A stretch of 64,000 nt of DNA from Tetradesmus obliquus (GCA_030272155.1 CP126204.1:620001-684000), one strand, 5' to 3'. Counted from the stretch's first letter, positions 1 to 12,947 are shown. Numbers and translations are program-made. Notes: generated from the letters alone by a model not told the origin.

Positions 1-371
1 GCTGGGTTTGAGATACGACACCATCCAGCCATGGCGCCACCATCTTAACATTCAACATGATGCTGTGCAATGCTCACATACAGTGTCCGTTGTTTGCGTC
101 CACAGCATGCGTCTACACTATCAAAGCATGCCGCTGCTGCTCACAGCAGCAACGACAACAGTATAGGTTACTGGGCCAGCAACTGCTTCACAGTCATCAT
201 CACCACAACACCGAACAACCCAGCTTCACCGTCATCCAGCTGGTGTTGCCTGGGTCGCTGACAGCTACTTGCTTGTTTACAATTGCACGTTGTACCAATT
301 GAATGCTGCTGCAAGCGCCAGTTGCATGGTGCTTTAGGTGCACCAGTCCTATGTAACTGCAGTGCCCTCCA
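1..371. other. No gene recognised
   Basis: Only short open frames on both strands. None resembles a known family and no convincing splice structure is visible. The segment lies beyond the 3' end of the minus-strand LRR gene that begins at 372 and is probably intergenic or 3' UTR. Confidence 0.4.
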
Positions 372-1377
372 CTACGCCTGCTGCCGCTGCCATTGCTGCA
401 ACACATCAATCCACTCCTCTCCAATAGCAGGCTCGCCAAACAAGGCGTCGCAGTCAAGCTGCTTCAGCTGTGTCAGTGGCGCCAGCAGCCGCAATTCATC
501 TCGCCCCAGGTCCAGGTCAGCAGTTTGCGGGTCAACATACAGACTGAGCGATGACAGGCCTGTCAAGGTGGCAATGGAGGGCAGCGCAGCGGCACTGCGC
601 AGACCACAGTAGGACAGACGCAGCTCCTGCAGCCGCTTCAGGCGCAGCGCCAGTGCAGAGGCTGCTGTGTCATCCACCCCAGCGGCATTGCACACATGCA
701 GCCTGGTCAAGCTGGTGAGCACTGTCGGGTGCAGCGCATCTGCGAGGGTTGCCAGGTGCTTGCAGTCAAGGTCCAGATCCTGCAGGCGAGTCAGAGCCGT
801 CAAGTGCGCACACAGCTGTACGCTTTCATGCACATTGTGCGCTTCCAGCCGCAGAAATGTCAGGCTGGTTGCTGCTGCGAGGCCCTGCAGCAGCAACTGG
901 CTCTGCGTGGGGTCCAGATCTTCATCACCTGCTTTCAACCACAGGCTGTGCAGGGGCTGACAGCTGCTGCCACACAGCAGCTACAGCCACAGCAACCGCG
1001 GCATCATAGCTGAGGTCGATAGCGGTGAGAGCTGCCATGGTTGACAGCGGTGCTAGCAGCTCTGGCTGCTGCAAGCAGTTGTCAGTTTCCAGCTGCCACA
1101 ACTGCCGCAGACTCAAGATGTTCCAGTGCTGCACGCTGGCTGCCGAATCTGGCACATGGTTTTGCAGTGTCAAAGCTGTTAGGGTGGTTGGTAGTGATGA
1201 GCCAGCTGCTGCACTGCAAGTATACAGCAGATCCAGATTTTGCAGAGCTGTGAGCTGCCCCAGCGTCAGCGGCACTGCATCGCCTTGACTGCCAACTGTG
1301 ACATCCAGTTTCTGCAGCTGCTGCGGCAGCAGCTGCAGGTCGCAGCTGCCTGCTGCTGGACAGCAGACTGTATACAT
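372..1377 (-). pseudogene. Leucine-rich-repeat protein gene, frameshifted
   Basis: Two overlapping minus-strand frames, 1377-925 and 938-372, together encode about 335 residues of regular LRRs. Examples are LTALQNLDLL in the first frame and LTRLQDLDLD and LKRLQELRLS in the second. LRRs form curved protein-binding surfaces, and the partner is unknown. The two frames join naturally if one base is added or removed in the run of four G's at 953-956 (CCCC on the coding strand), so this is a frameshift or a sequencing indel. The open frame continues a few codons upstream of the Met at 1377 without a clear start, so the 5' end may be missing. No F-box or coiled coil is seen here, unlike the LRR genes further along. 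The LRR assignment is secure; functionality is doubtful. Confidence 0.6.
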
Positions 1378-4300
1378 TGCCAGGTCCGTAAATAAATCTT
1401 CTGACGGATGTAGCTCACGGTAAAAGCCTACGTAGTAACATCAAGCCTGTCACTACGCTGGTGACACAGGGTTACATTTTCAACTTCAAACATCCTCAGC
1501 ATCACGGGACAGGACCGCGTGCTGCCGCCCTGCACACTGCCTGAACGCTCAACAATCCTTAGTATAATAAATTGCATGGAAGACAGTACATTCTATCAAT
1601 CCTTGATCGCACTGATGTGATCAGCAACCTACATGCACAATGTTATCTGAGCAAGGGTGGAACGATAACCTACCTACGTTACCACAACAACGCGTGCATG
1701 CTGCTTGCGCTGACCAGCACGTGCCTGCATGGCACCCCTGAAGACTGCTGGAAGGCACTGCTGCTGGACTTCTGCTGTGCATCTGGCCTCCTTAACAACA
1801 ACAAACAATGGACGGCTACAGCGGCAGAAGCATGCCAAGAGAACAATCTGTGACTAGCCTAGCATCATGGAACATTGGCAGTCATGCAGCGCTGAGCCAT
1901 CCTGCAAACAACAGGTACCCGGCCACCAACAGATAGATCTTAAACTCCAGCACTGTATCTCCCAGAACTGTATGCCTGTATGTCTGCATGTATGATAAAC
2001 GGCAACTACCTGCCAGCTGTGCTAGCCCGCGGGCAACTGTCAGCGTAGGTTGGCACAGCTGCAAATGAGCATGGGACAAACCCAGTGGGTGCATGGAGCA
2101 GCTGCACAGGTGAGCACACTGCACATGTGCAGAACCCGGCTGCTGCAGCACCCACCAACGCCGCTAAGCACAATTGGCACATCCAGCCATGAGCCTGTAG
2201 GTGCACTCGCTAACAGATCCACTGCCGTACGCTAGGCAAAACTGCTCTGGTACGTATTCTGAGCAAGCAAACTAGGCAATAGAAGAAGACGACCAGCTGC
2301 CTGCCTGCAGACTGCCGTGGAAGTGCAAACATGCCAACAACACCGCGTAGGAGAAACGATAGTATCCCCTTATGCAGCCCACAACACAGGGGCTGCCTGC
2401 TTGCGAATTGGCAAGCTATCCAAGCAACAGTGTACCACAGCAACAGCACAGCACAGGTGCAAGGGAGCCAGGTACAACCATACGCTGACAGCACTGAACA
2501 ATGGACAGTCTCGCTAGCTATGTACATGCATTTGCTTTGTTTCCGTAAGTATCTGGTAAGCTGTTATCTGTGTAGTGCGGCGAAGAGCCAACACCCCTGT
2601 GAGTGAAGCACGAGGACCACAGCACAAGAGCAGCAGCTGCAAGCAGACCAAGCCTCCGGCTGGCTGCACGGCGCCGGCGTGGCAACACGTATGTTTGCAC
2701 ACAGGAACAAACATACAGCTGATAGCCACAGGGGTGCATATTGCAGCACCGGTGAGGCGGCGCCACACCATACTGCAAACACAAGCTGCTGCATGTTGCG
2801 CAGGGACGCAGAAACACCCCAGGAAAGCTTCTGTGCCTCCACCGGAGCAGCTGCTGCAGCCAGCATCCATTGCACAGCAGCAGGCTCTGCAGCACAGCAT
2901 GCAGCAGGCTGCTAGTGCGGCCTGTGCTGCTGCTGCCACGGCGCCAGCAGCAACTGGGGCCGCGGGCGCTCAGCCACAGCTTGGAAAGCTGGCAGCAGCC
3001 CTGAAAGAGATTGCATTGCGTGTAACCTGAACAACCTGCCGCACAGTAGTGCGGTACAACACGTGATAAGTAAAAACAAAAAAAATACCTTTTGGTGTGT
3101 GTAGGTGATATCAAGACCCAGCGGCATGCCTGTACAACAAACACCACCCGCCTGCTCACCGACAGTGTGCAGCCTTGCTTGATTGCTGTGTTGTGGCCCT
3201 GCCAAGCAAGCAGGAGGCACGCAATCAAGTGTGGCTGAGCACACTGGCACTCTCCACAGCCACACCTCTCTCTGCTGCCTTGCTGTGCATGCGCTGCAAT
3301 GCATGCATGCACTACCTGCAGGCAACATAGGCAGCTGCGTTCCATTATGCATGCCTGCGCACTGCTTTATGAGCCGGAACCACACACAAAGCAATGCGCG
3401 GATCCACCAGGAGCAAGCACCAAGTATCCACAAGAACCCACAGCATCTCTGTAACATCTCTGTAACATGGCAGGCTGCGTGTGTCTCACTCATTCTTCTC
3501 TAGCTCAGCATCCGGAGCTATGTAGCCCCGGGCCCTTGCAGAAAGGGCTGCCAAGCATCAGCAGCAAGCTGCGCAACAGCTGATGTACGCTGCGCAACAG
3601 CAGCACCAACGCGCGATGTATGTAGTGCATGGGTGGTGCGAAACAGGCCCCCACATGCTGCACTTCTGGGTGCTCTGAACGGCCACACACATGCGCACGC
3701 ACATACACGCACACGCACAACCACTCGCTGCACATGCGGCAGGCAAAAGCGAGTGCAGCAATGCTAGCTGTAATAGTAGAAGCCGACGCTGCAGTGCTGC
3801 GGTATGTGGTATGCTGCGGACGCAGTGCACTGATAAGCACTTATGTGGTGGCACGCGCGGGGCTGCAGGGGATTCGGGCATTGGATATGACCCACATCCG
3901 GTGCAGCACACGCTCCCAAAAGAGAGTATGCAGGACAGATCAGCTCTCACGCCAACACATCGGCAGCTAGCAGCAGTGAATCGGTCCAGCACCTGCTGTA
4001 TCGCAGGGAGTCGGACAAACAATTGCATGCCCTTGCCAGCACCTGCGGCGCCGTTCCAGCAGCAACAGCAGAAGCAAAATGGCTACAGCGTACGTACCGG
4101 CAATGCAGCACTCTGGCAGCGATTGCAGTCACACTACTCCAGCACACTGTAGCTGCTGGTGAGTCCACACACCAGCTGAACAATTGGCATGCGTCACTGT
4201 GCGCAACTGCACATGGACACACACACAACATCTGACACACAGCAAGCCCACTTGCAGGAAACGCAAGCACCAGCCGTGTCCTGCACCCTATGCCGCCTAC

Positions 4301-4415
4301 TGCAGCCAGCCTTTCCAAACAACTCCCACACACCAACCCACCCACAGGTTCCACAAACAACACCCCACACAACACCAGGCAGCAAACAACCCCTGCCCTA
4401 CCCTCACCCTAACCA
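1378..4415. other. No confident gene
   Basis: Many short overlapping frames, mostly low-complexity Ala/Cys/Gln-rich. The best candidate is the 3' part of a plus frame at about 2823-3030. It reads as a Gln/Ala-rich tail ending KLAAALKEIALRVT before TGA and could be a terminal exon, but no upstream exons were recognised. Around 3690-3720 there is a CA-rich (ACACACGC) stretch. The 3' UTR of the metallopeptidase probably extends into the right-hand end of this interval. Confidence 0.35.
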
Positions 4416-7400
4416 TCAACCCCGCTGCTGCCCCGGCAAGCTCTGTGCCACTTTGCCGGCCAGTGGCAAAGGCACCAGAGACTGGCTACAGCCTGGCCCA
4501 GTGAACTCCAGGTGGCAGTAGCACTTGCCCTGCCAGCAGTAGCCGTTGCTACAGCCCTGAGGGCAGCCCAGTGTGGGGCACACACTGGCTGCAGCGGGGC
4601 AGGTGATCTGGCCCCGCTTGAACTTGGAGGGCAGCAGCTTGGGCAGGTCCAGCACAGCACCTGCACATGCAATGCCAGCGCAGCAGCAGCAGCAGCAGCG
4701 GCAGCAGGCAAGCAGTAAGGATCAGCAACTGATGGCCGCGTTCGGCATGGAAAGTTGCTTGCAGGAAGTGTCTGGACATCTCCTGCCTCAGTGCAGTGTT
4801 CAGCAGCCTCACAGTGGAAAGATAAATGACGCGGCGGCCTGCTGCTATGCACGACCGCTGCCGCTGCATAAAGAGCAGTGCTTCATTGCAGCACCCAACC
4901 ATTACATCACACACAGGCTGTTCCCCACACTATGACACCTCAGAAACAGCACTCACCGTCACTGCACGGCAGCTTGACCACGTCCCGCTTGCCATCGCTG
5001 CCCTGCAGCCGCAGCAGCACCAGCAGCTTGCCGCCCTTGTCACACGCCGTCTCCATGCACACCGCGCTGCCATCGTCGCCGCCACACGCCTCCTTACTGC
5101 TGCTGCTGCTGTTGCCGCTGAAGGTGCAGATCTGCTGCGGCGTGTGGAAGCAGCGCGACGATGCGGCACCTACAATGCCGCCCACTGCTGCAATACTGCT
5201 GGCATATGCGCCACGCCCAGCTCTCTGGAAGCTTCCAGCATCTTGGCAGTACAGAAGAGGCTTCTCTGCATCTGCCTTTGCTGTAAAGCACGTCGTGCCA
5301 GGGATGGCCGAGCACATGCCGATGCCCCGGCTGTCGTACGTGCACACGTCCTTATCCGCCTGGCCAGCCGTGCAGTAGTATCCCTGGTTCTTGTGGCTGG
5401 CTGCGTAGCTGCTGCAGCCGTCCAGCACAAAGCTGCAGCCTGCATTGCGGCCCCACTCCAGCTCCTGCGCCGAGGTTTTGTCGGTGACGTACCAGCCGGT
5501 GTCGTCCAGGAAGTTCAGGGTGAACTGGCTGATGCGCTTGCGCTGGCTGTCCTCTGCTGAGGCCGGCTGCATCAGCTCGTGCTGCAGCCAAGCAGGCAGG
5601 CAGGAAGGCGAAGATACACAGCAGAACAGTACATGTGGTAAGTTTTGGTCAACGCTGAGGAGGTGTGAGGCGGCTGGCTGCATCGGCACGTGCTGCAGGC
5701 AGGCAGGTAGGTAGGTGTGGGCAGGAAGGCACTGCAACAGCTGTACTGGTCAACAAGTTGTTCAACTTTTGTGCACGTTCTTGCCAACATCACCAGAGAG
5801 CACACATATCCAAGGACCAGAGCAAGACGACAGTGATAAACCAAGCACACAGCAACTGTGGCGTATGCAGCGCAATCACTCACGTTGATGTTGGCCTGCC
5901 TCCAGTGGCTGCCTTCACTCAGCGCGTCAGCAGGCGCCCCAGGCAGCGACTCGCAGCCATAGTACTGCCGCGCATACGCCTGTAGCTTAGGCGTCACCAG
6001 GAACAGCACCTTGCGCTGCGCAGCCGCCAGGAATGCCGCTGCCTCTGCAGCCGCATTGTACTGCTCCCCGCTGCTGGCACCACCTCCAGCAGCAGCTGCT
6101 GCAGACCCCTGCGCCGCAGCGCTGCGTACTGCTGCATCATCTGCGTCGAGTACGCGGTTGTTGACGGATGCGCGGTCCCGTGCAAATGCTGCTGGCAGCC
6201 GCGGCAGTGCTGCCGCAATGTTGGGCAGCGGCAGCGGTAGCCGCGGGAAAGACAGCGTAGGCGCTGGGGACAGGTCATGCTCCCGCACCACCTCATCGTA
6301 CTGCACCCCAGTGGAGGAGTCGTACAGGAAGGGGTACATGCGGTCGCTGAAGCCCTGGTGATAGGAAGGTGAGCAGAAGGGGAAGAAGCACAGAGCCAGG
6401 CGGAAGGGTCAGCGCGAGCGAACAACAGCTGCATGCCAGCTCCTTTGTGCGACTTCTTGGCAAGCACAAGAGACGAAGCTGCACATGAGAACTTGACGCG
6501 CTGCTACTCCCGCTGCCACAGCCACGCCTTGCAGACACCTCCGCCCTCAGGAGCCCAGCAGATGCAGCTACAGCCTCAAATCCTGCTGCTGCACTGTGTT
6601 ACGTGTTACCGGTCAGCCCGCCTCAGCCCGCTGCAGTGCGCAGACTCCACCTGCCTCCCTCACTTCATGCCCCTCCTGCTGCCCCTGCTGCTGCTGCTGC
6701 TGCTGCTCACCAGGCCATGGATCATCTCGTGCACCAGCGCTGACACCTGCTTGTTGGCAGCAGGCTCAGCCAGCGCCCAGAACTTGGGGCACAGGTTGAT
6801 GGCTGCAACATTGGGCCTGTATGTGAACGGCTCCATGTGGCAGATGATGGTGTAAGCGATGATGTTGTCGCTGCAGGAGCCGCTGTTCAGTGCCGTGATG
6901 TAGTAGACCTGGTCCGTGCCGGTGAAGCCTTGGCCTGCGGAGATTGAGGGCGTGCGAATTGCTTATGGTGAGAAGGCAGGATTTAAAGCGGCAGCATTGT
7001 GAGGCTGTTGCCATAGCATGCATGTGAAGCCTGGTAAGGCTGCATGAGGACAGGGATGACAGATGCTGCTGTTGCTGCAATGTGCCCTGGCGATGTTGAT
7101 CTTGGCGCAGCCAGGTCTGCTGCTGCTGCTACTGTATGCAACTGTTTGCATTCTGTCAATGTGTTCAAACACCAGCTGCTGTGCTTATTTACGCGCTCTC
7201 TGTTGCTCATTCTGCCTTTTGCGCTCCTGCTGTTGCTGCTGCCGCTGCCAGCATCCCATGTTCTCTGCCGCGGCACTGCTGCTACTGCTGCTGCCGGCTG
7301 TTGTGCTGTCACAGTGCTGCTCAAGTGCAGCTGCCCATTCCACTGCCTGCTGCCAGAGCACTTCTGCTGCTTGCTGCCCTGCTAATACTGTCATCCCTGC

Positions 7401-8143
7401 AGTGCCTGCTGTTCTGAAAAGTTGGCTGTGTAGAGACCGCTGCTGCGTTCTGTTGCTTTTGGCACATTGCTCAGCTGTGACTCGTCACATGTGACGTCTG
7501 TTTCTGTCAATATGGCAGCATCACTGTGACCGCCGCTGGTGATGATGATGCTGTTGCCATTTGCTGGTAGTCTTAACGGCCTCAGGCTCCACAGCAGAGG
7601 CTGCGCACCTGCTTCCGAAGCAGCTGCTAGAACCACTGCTGCTGCTGCTGCTGCTGGTGACACACTGCATCACTCACCCTTGAACACCACGTCAGCATCT
7701 GCGTCCCCACAGTACTGGTCAATGGACTCCCGCACTGCCTTGATCGGCCTGAAGCTGGGAATCCTGACCTTGATGTGCTGCTGCAGGATGTTGATTGCCC
7801 CAGGCATCAACACATCTTTCAGCCGCTGCGCCTGCTCCGCATTCATGTAGCCAGCCTCAAGCTGATACACTGGCGTGATGCGCATGTTGGCTGGCCGGCT
7901 GTTGTTCAGCAGCTTCTGCAGCCGAGTCATCGGCGGCGGGCCGCTGCTGCCAAATGAGATGCCTGCTGCAACTTGTAACCGCCGTGGCGCCTGCTGGTGC
8001 TGGTATCCTGGGCCCAGCAGCTTGCGCAGCTGCTCATCCTGCCTGTGCCGCACTGCGCCCAAGCCACAGCCCGCTGCAGCAGAAGATGCACAGCAGGTAC
8101 GGTTGTTGTCAGCAGGGAGAGTTGTTGTGGCTGCCAGCTGCAC
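4416..8143 (-). CDS. Leishmanolysin-like zinc metallopeptidase (family M8)
   Basis: Five exons: 8143-7678, 6934-6711, 6354-5884, 5581-4957 and 4660-4416. Phases 1,0,0,1 are consistent and give about 676 aa. Exon 2 ends HEMIHGL and exon 3 begins GFSD, so splicing rebuilds the M8 zinc motif HEXXHGLGF. Exon 3 ends with GSHWRQANIN, carrying the third His ligand. Exon 4 starts HELMQP, matching the family's ELM Met-turn, and continues through Cys-rich segments with the DDTGWY-type motif. Exon 5 carries an EGF-like cluster (CPQGCSNGYCWQGKCYC). This family (GP63, invadolysin) cleaves proteins at the cell surface or in vesicles; a role in wall or matrix turnover is inference. The start Met at 8143 is the first of the open frame; no clear signal peptide was found, so a 5' exon may be missing. 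Confidence 0.85.
5666..5710 (-). repeat. Duplicated exon edge in metallopeptidase intron 3
   Basis: The intron before exon 4 holds a second copy of that exon's 5' edge. The coding-strand copy reads CTGCAGCACGTGCCGATGCAGCC, against the functional CTGCAGCACGAGCTGATGCAGCC at 5590-5568. It encodes QHVPMQPA versus QHELMQPA. The copy keeps an AG acceptor but has lost the conserved Glu-Leu, so it is probably a decoy or relic. Confidence 0.65.
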
Positions 8144-9734
8144 AGGCTGTTGTTGCGCGGCTGGTGCTGTGGTAACTGTTCAGTTACACACAGCAGAGGT
8201 CTGTTTCCGCTGCTGCTGGAGACTGATATAGCCTGCCGGCCATGCTGCGGCCTTACACTGGCAGCCACCACCGTCATTCGCCCCTAGTACCTGCTTTAGC
8301 ACACGCTGGATGCTGCTGTGTGCTGTCTAGGTCAAGTCTCACTAGTGCCAGTGACAGCTGACACCAAAGGAAAGTACACCCGTCGGGCGTGTGCGGGCCC
8401 CTGCCTAGCCGAGCAGGCTAGCGTAGCTTGTAAAAGCGAAGAATGAGCTGCTGGTGCTGCTGATGCAGTGGTAGATCGCGAGCAGTGATGGCACCGAAGC
8501 TGCTAAGGCGCTGGCGGGCAGGCTACGCAGCTGGTCGGTCATGCAGGCGTATGCACGATCTGCTGCTTATAGACGATGTGATAGTCGGCTGTGCTCACCG
8601 TGCCCTGCAGCATCACTCGCCAGCAAGCTCAAGCAGCACAGGCACAGTACCAGCGCTGCCAAGCTGTGTTGCATGGCAGCGCCGCTGAAAGTCTTCAATA
8701 GGCCCCTCCAGTACCGTTCAATGGGCCGATGCCGCCCCTGCCCTTGCCATCAACACCACCAGACCGGTGCAACTATTCAGCCAAGCTTGACTGAGGTGTA
8801 CTACGAGAAATCACTTTGGTGTCAGGCAAAATGATACGGTTTTGGCGCTGCTGTGCCCGGCAGCTGTCTGGAAGCAGTCTCACACTGCAGTGGGTTCGAT
8901 GTGCATTCACTACCGTGTTTGACAAGTACTGAGAGCTCTTTAGTGTCACACAACCAAGCGAATAAGAACGGAATGCGGCTCAGGTGAGCTTACGAGCAGC
9001 ATCCCGGGTGACTGGTAAACAACAGGCAGACAGACCAGTCGGCACTGCTTCCTGCGCCTGTCCATGAGCTGTATGTCTGATATCTTTACAATGGAACGTT
9101 GTTTAAAACATTCATATCCTGTATCATGCCAAAACAAGCGATCACCAGTAATCCCCACCAGCGACAGCAGCGGTCTCGCTGTATCATGGGCTGGAACCTG
9201 CTGAAAGTAAATTCAAACATTGATTCATTACTTAAGCCAGCTGATGTGCTCTGATGGGCTTGGCAATGGGTGGTCAAACTATGGTGTCACCCGGCACCGC
9301 ACCCGGCGCGCCGCATGGCCCGGGGCTGCGTGGGAACCTGCCACTCGTCACCGCACATGTACTTGCTTGGCGATCCCCGGCTGTACCTGCAAAAGCAGCA
9401 GCTCAGCCGCTAGGTTGAGCATGATACCCAGCAAAGTGCACATGTGGACAAAGTTGACCGGCACACTTCTGTCAAATCTACAGTGATTGAAGGCTGGGAG
9501 CACATGCATTGCAAAGACAATGCCACATGCAGTCCTACATGGCCTTATGATAACCCGGCTTCCATCACAATGGCTGTACCAGGATGACCTGAAGCATGGT
9601 ACCGTGCATGACTGCGCAGTCAGTGCAATCTTCCTTGTCTGACTATGCGCCACATGTGCAGACTTATGCGAAGCAGCAAGCGCTGCTGCAAGGCAGCTGT
9701 GACCACCTCCTGCTGAAATTGGCGGCAGTGCCAT
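8144..9734. other. Gene-poor interval with a short relic
   Basis: No convincing coding region. Positions 8592-8665 resemble 10031-10103: both read GCTCACC..GCCCTGC and both contain CCAGCGCTGCCAAGC. On the minus strand each ends in a donor-like GTGAGC/T. I read this as a small third fragment of the EXD2-exon relic described at 9735. The rest shows short unrelated frames. Confidence 0.4.
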
Positions 9735-9920
9735 CTAACCGCACGCCATCTGCTGCTGCTACACCCGCCACCCTACTGACTGCCCCTCGCCACTCACTAC
9801 GCCTGCTGCTGACGCCTCATCCTCGTTGCTGATGCTGTCCTTGCCATGTTCCGTGCTACTGCTACTGCTGCCAGCTGCTCTGCTGCCATTGGCCATGCCC
9901 ACATTTAGCCTGTATCCTCA

Positions 9921-9956
<36 letters not shown>

Positions 9957-10105
9957 GCCTCCTCCCTAGCATACACTGCGTACTCCCTATGCTCTCTCGC
10001 CTGCACCGTATCCATCTCATGGTAGGCTGTACTCACCATGCCCTGCGCCATTGCTCGCCAGCAAGCACAAGGGGCACATGCATAGTACCAGCGCTGCCAA
10101 GCCGG
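9735..10105 (-). pseudogene. Relic of the EXD2-like gene's last exon
   Basis: The minus strand reads MDTVQAREHREYAVYAREEAA followed by an Ala run. This parallels DAVQAREFGEYSVYAREEAA in the last exon of the EXD2-like gene (about 13860-13780). Upstream, PLVLAGEQWRRAW parallels AFVLACKPRYLPKAW. The matching continues downstream of the Ala run and past the stop of the parental gene (13500-13560 versus 9711-9760). Frames are broken by stops and indels. It is a truncated segmental copy about 3.7 kb from its source, wedged against the F-box/LRR relic. Confidence 0.7.
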
Positions 10106-10177
10106 TCAAGACGCACTCCCTGCTGCTGCCAGCCGCTCCTCCAGCCCAGTTGCACGCACGGCTGCTGCAGCAGGCTG

Positions 10178-12947
10178 CTACTGGGTGGCTTCTGGCTGCG
10201 CCTGATTGTCCCTTGCCGCCAGCGCTGCCTCTGCTGCTGCCAGCCGCTGCTCCAAGTCAGTTGCACGCGCAGCTGCTGCTGCCAGCTCTGCCTTTGCTGC
10301 TGCGAGCTGCTGCTCCAGTCCAGCCACATGGGCCTGGCTGCCTGCGCCACAGCAGCGTACAGCACAGCAGAGCAGCATAAGATGAGCTTGCTGCTGGTTA
10401 CTGCATCGCATACGGACCATTCGCCGAGCACAGTGGCCACTAGCCGGGTGAGTAACAAAGCATCGACAGGCTGGCAACCCCAGGCATGCATCACCTACAG
10501 TGCTGGCCACATCGCAGGCATGATAGCAGGAGGCCGCTGCAGCTAGCTGCATGCAGTCTGCATGATAGCAATGTCGATCATCATCACCAAAAGCTGTCAC
10601 CTGCTCTCACCTGCCTGCAACTCTATCAGCTGCTCCAGTGCCAGCTTCCCACAGCTGTTGCTGCGCACGCAGCGGCTCAGCAGCTGCAGCCACACGGGCG
10701 GCAGCGAATCCTGCACATCAAGAATCACCAGGCAAGCCATTCAAACAGGCACCCTCAGCACTGACAATTGGTGGGATGATGTTGAGATGAGTGCAGTGCA
10801 CATGCAAGTAGTAAGTAGGCAGACGTTCGCTGAAACTCTGGTTGTGTACGCATTCAGCACCAAGACATGTCAGTAACACTGCGCATGCAGGCTGTACCGT
10901 ATCATGCGAGCATTGCGCTGTTGGATGCAGCAGTGGTGGCACCAGAGTACAACCATGGTGCCCATTTACTGTGCTCAGCAGAGCTGAAGTAGTCAGGGGT
11001 ATGACTTGTCTCAGATGCCGATGTGCACATGATTTTTCGCCACAAGATGCAAAGCCACCGCTAACATTGAGCATTGTCATAGCATGTACACAACGCACTG
11101 CATGTCCCATTGGAAAAACACCGGGCACCAGAGTGGTAAGCGCTGCTCACCTGCTGCTGAAGCTCCACGAGTGGCCAGTGATAGCTGCCGTAACTTGTCT
11201 CCAGTCCTTCACTAATGTGCTCACAGCCGCCAACTGCCAGCCGCGTCAGGTGCTTGAGGCCAGTGAGAGCCAGCAGGCCCTGATCAGTGAACTTCTTTGC
11301 ATAAAACACTCCCAGCCTCTGCAGATCGCTCAGCTGAGCCAGCACATCACTCGCCGCGTCATCGGTCACTGCCTCAGCACCCACACACAGCTTGCTCAGC
11401 GCTGCCAGCTGCAGCAGCGGCCTCATATCTACGCCAGGCTCGACAAGGCGAGCCATCCACAGCTGCTCTAGCCCAGGGCAGGACCTCGCTAACCTACATA
11501 GACTGCCTTGACCAAGGCAGTGGCGCATATCTCGCACACTGCATGTGAAACTATCAGCATTGTACACCCATGGCGATTCTGCAGTAGGCACGCCCAGCAC
11601 CAGCTGCTTGAGCTGCGGCAGCTGCCGCCCGGCTGCAAACAAGTGCTGGCCACAACCATCATGCAGGATTGATGAGTCATCATCCTCCCAAGACAACTCA
11701 ATGCGTGTAATATGCGGCGACAGCGGCAGCAGCGCTGAACACCCAGCCACCTCACTTGCAGGCAGTGGCTCAAGCACGTCACTTTCGTTGATATTCTCGT
11801 TGTTGATAATCAGGCTCTCCAGCCGTACCAAGCCAGGCAACACTCGCACCAGTGCAGGCAGTGCATCATTTGACATGTGACAGCGCACCGTGCAGCTTCA
11901 GCACGCGCAGCTGCTGCATGCTGCTGCAAAAGTCAGGCAGCATCCCAGGAGCCTCATCATAATCGTCTTCGCAGCACACATCCAGATGCCGCAGGTTGGT
12001 GAGCGCCGCCAGGTCACGGCACAAGCTGCTGCGCACCTCTTCGTCAGCGCTGCACTCCACCAATAACTTTGTCAAGGATGCGGGCAGCTGCTGCAGTGTG
12101 CTGGATGGGTGCCAACCGCTAGGCAGCTTCAGTTCCTGCAGCTGCTGCAAGCAGCTGAGAGGCGCGACTGCTGCCTCTGGCAGCAGGGAATCCTCCAGCA
12201 CCAGCCGCGTCAGCCGTGTCAAGCTGCGGAGGCCCAGCAGAACGTCCTGCTGCAGCTGCTGCTGCAGCTGCTGCCACTGCTACTGCTGCAATGCATCCAT
12301 GTGCATGCTGACATGCTCTTCGCAGTATAAGTAGATGTGTCTGAGCTGCAGCTCCTGCAGTCCAGTCAGCGCTGACAGGCCGCCAAGCCCCGCATGGCCA
12401 GGCACGTATACATCTTCCAGCTCCAGGCATGTGAGGCTGGTCAAGCTAGAGAGAGCTTGCCGGCTGCTGCTGCTGCTGCTGCCGCTGGCTGGTATGTGCA
12501 AAGTTTCCGGCAGCTGCTGCAAGCAGCATACGCCTGCCAGAGCTATAGAGCGCAGTCGTACATATCCAGCTTCTGCAGCCGCTGCAGCTGCGCAGCAGGC
12601 AGCTGCAGGACCCTGAGTTGGGAGCCTATTTTAGAGCTGTAGCGGTTATGCACCATGAGCTGAGTGACTGCTGCTGCTGCAGGCTGCAGCAGCCACTGTC
12701 CCAAGCTCTCCATCATCAGCTCAGTGAGAGGCTTTGGTCCCAGCCTCACATCACTGCTGGCTGCTACTGCTGCTGCACGCCAGGCGCGGCACACACGGGT
12801 GCAGCTGCCCAGCCGCTGCTGCAGGTCCACATGGCGCAGCACATGGGCCACCAGCTCTCCTCCGACAGCTGGTACAGGGGCCTGTCTCGCATCTGAGTTC
12901 AAGCAGGAGCAGTAAAGGCAGTTGTGTGGGTAAACAGCAAAGGGCAC
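10178..12947 (-). pseudogene. F-box/LRR/coiled-coil gene, degenerate
   Basis: Same architecture as the paralogues at 33.8 and 37.9 kb. It begins with an F-box-like segment (LVAHVLRHVDLQQRLGSC...VCRAW), followed by LRRs to 11151. A short exon at 10710-10611 encodes DSLPPVWLQLLSRCVRSN, and a coiled-coil exon at 10341-10178 (LEQQLAAAKAELAAAAARA) ends in a stop. Lesions: an extra 2 bp after the ancestral MRD start (about 12870), a stop after YDCAL (about 12543), an in-frame TAG at 12280-12282 where CAG is expected, and a frame change at about 11880. The splice sites at 11151/10710 and 10611/10341 remain good and in phase. A functional copy would be a substrate receptor of an SCF ubiquitin ligase; this copy is probably dead. 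Confidence 0.7.

Noticed and set aside
8378-8392. Bacterial-type operon or ribosome-binding signals
   Set aside because: Spliceosomal introns, transit peptides and poly(A)-type signals show a eukaryotic nuclear context, so such signals are not expected and none was scored.
8376-8422. Two small consecutive hairpins (ACACCCG/GGGCGTGT-like and CTAGCC/GGCTAG)
   Set aside because: Short, imperfect stems with no H/ACA or C/D boxes that I can place; within chance expectation for GC-rich DNA.
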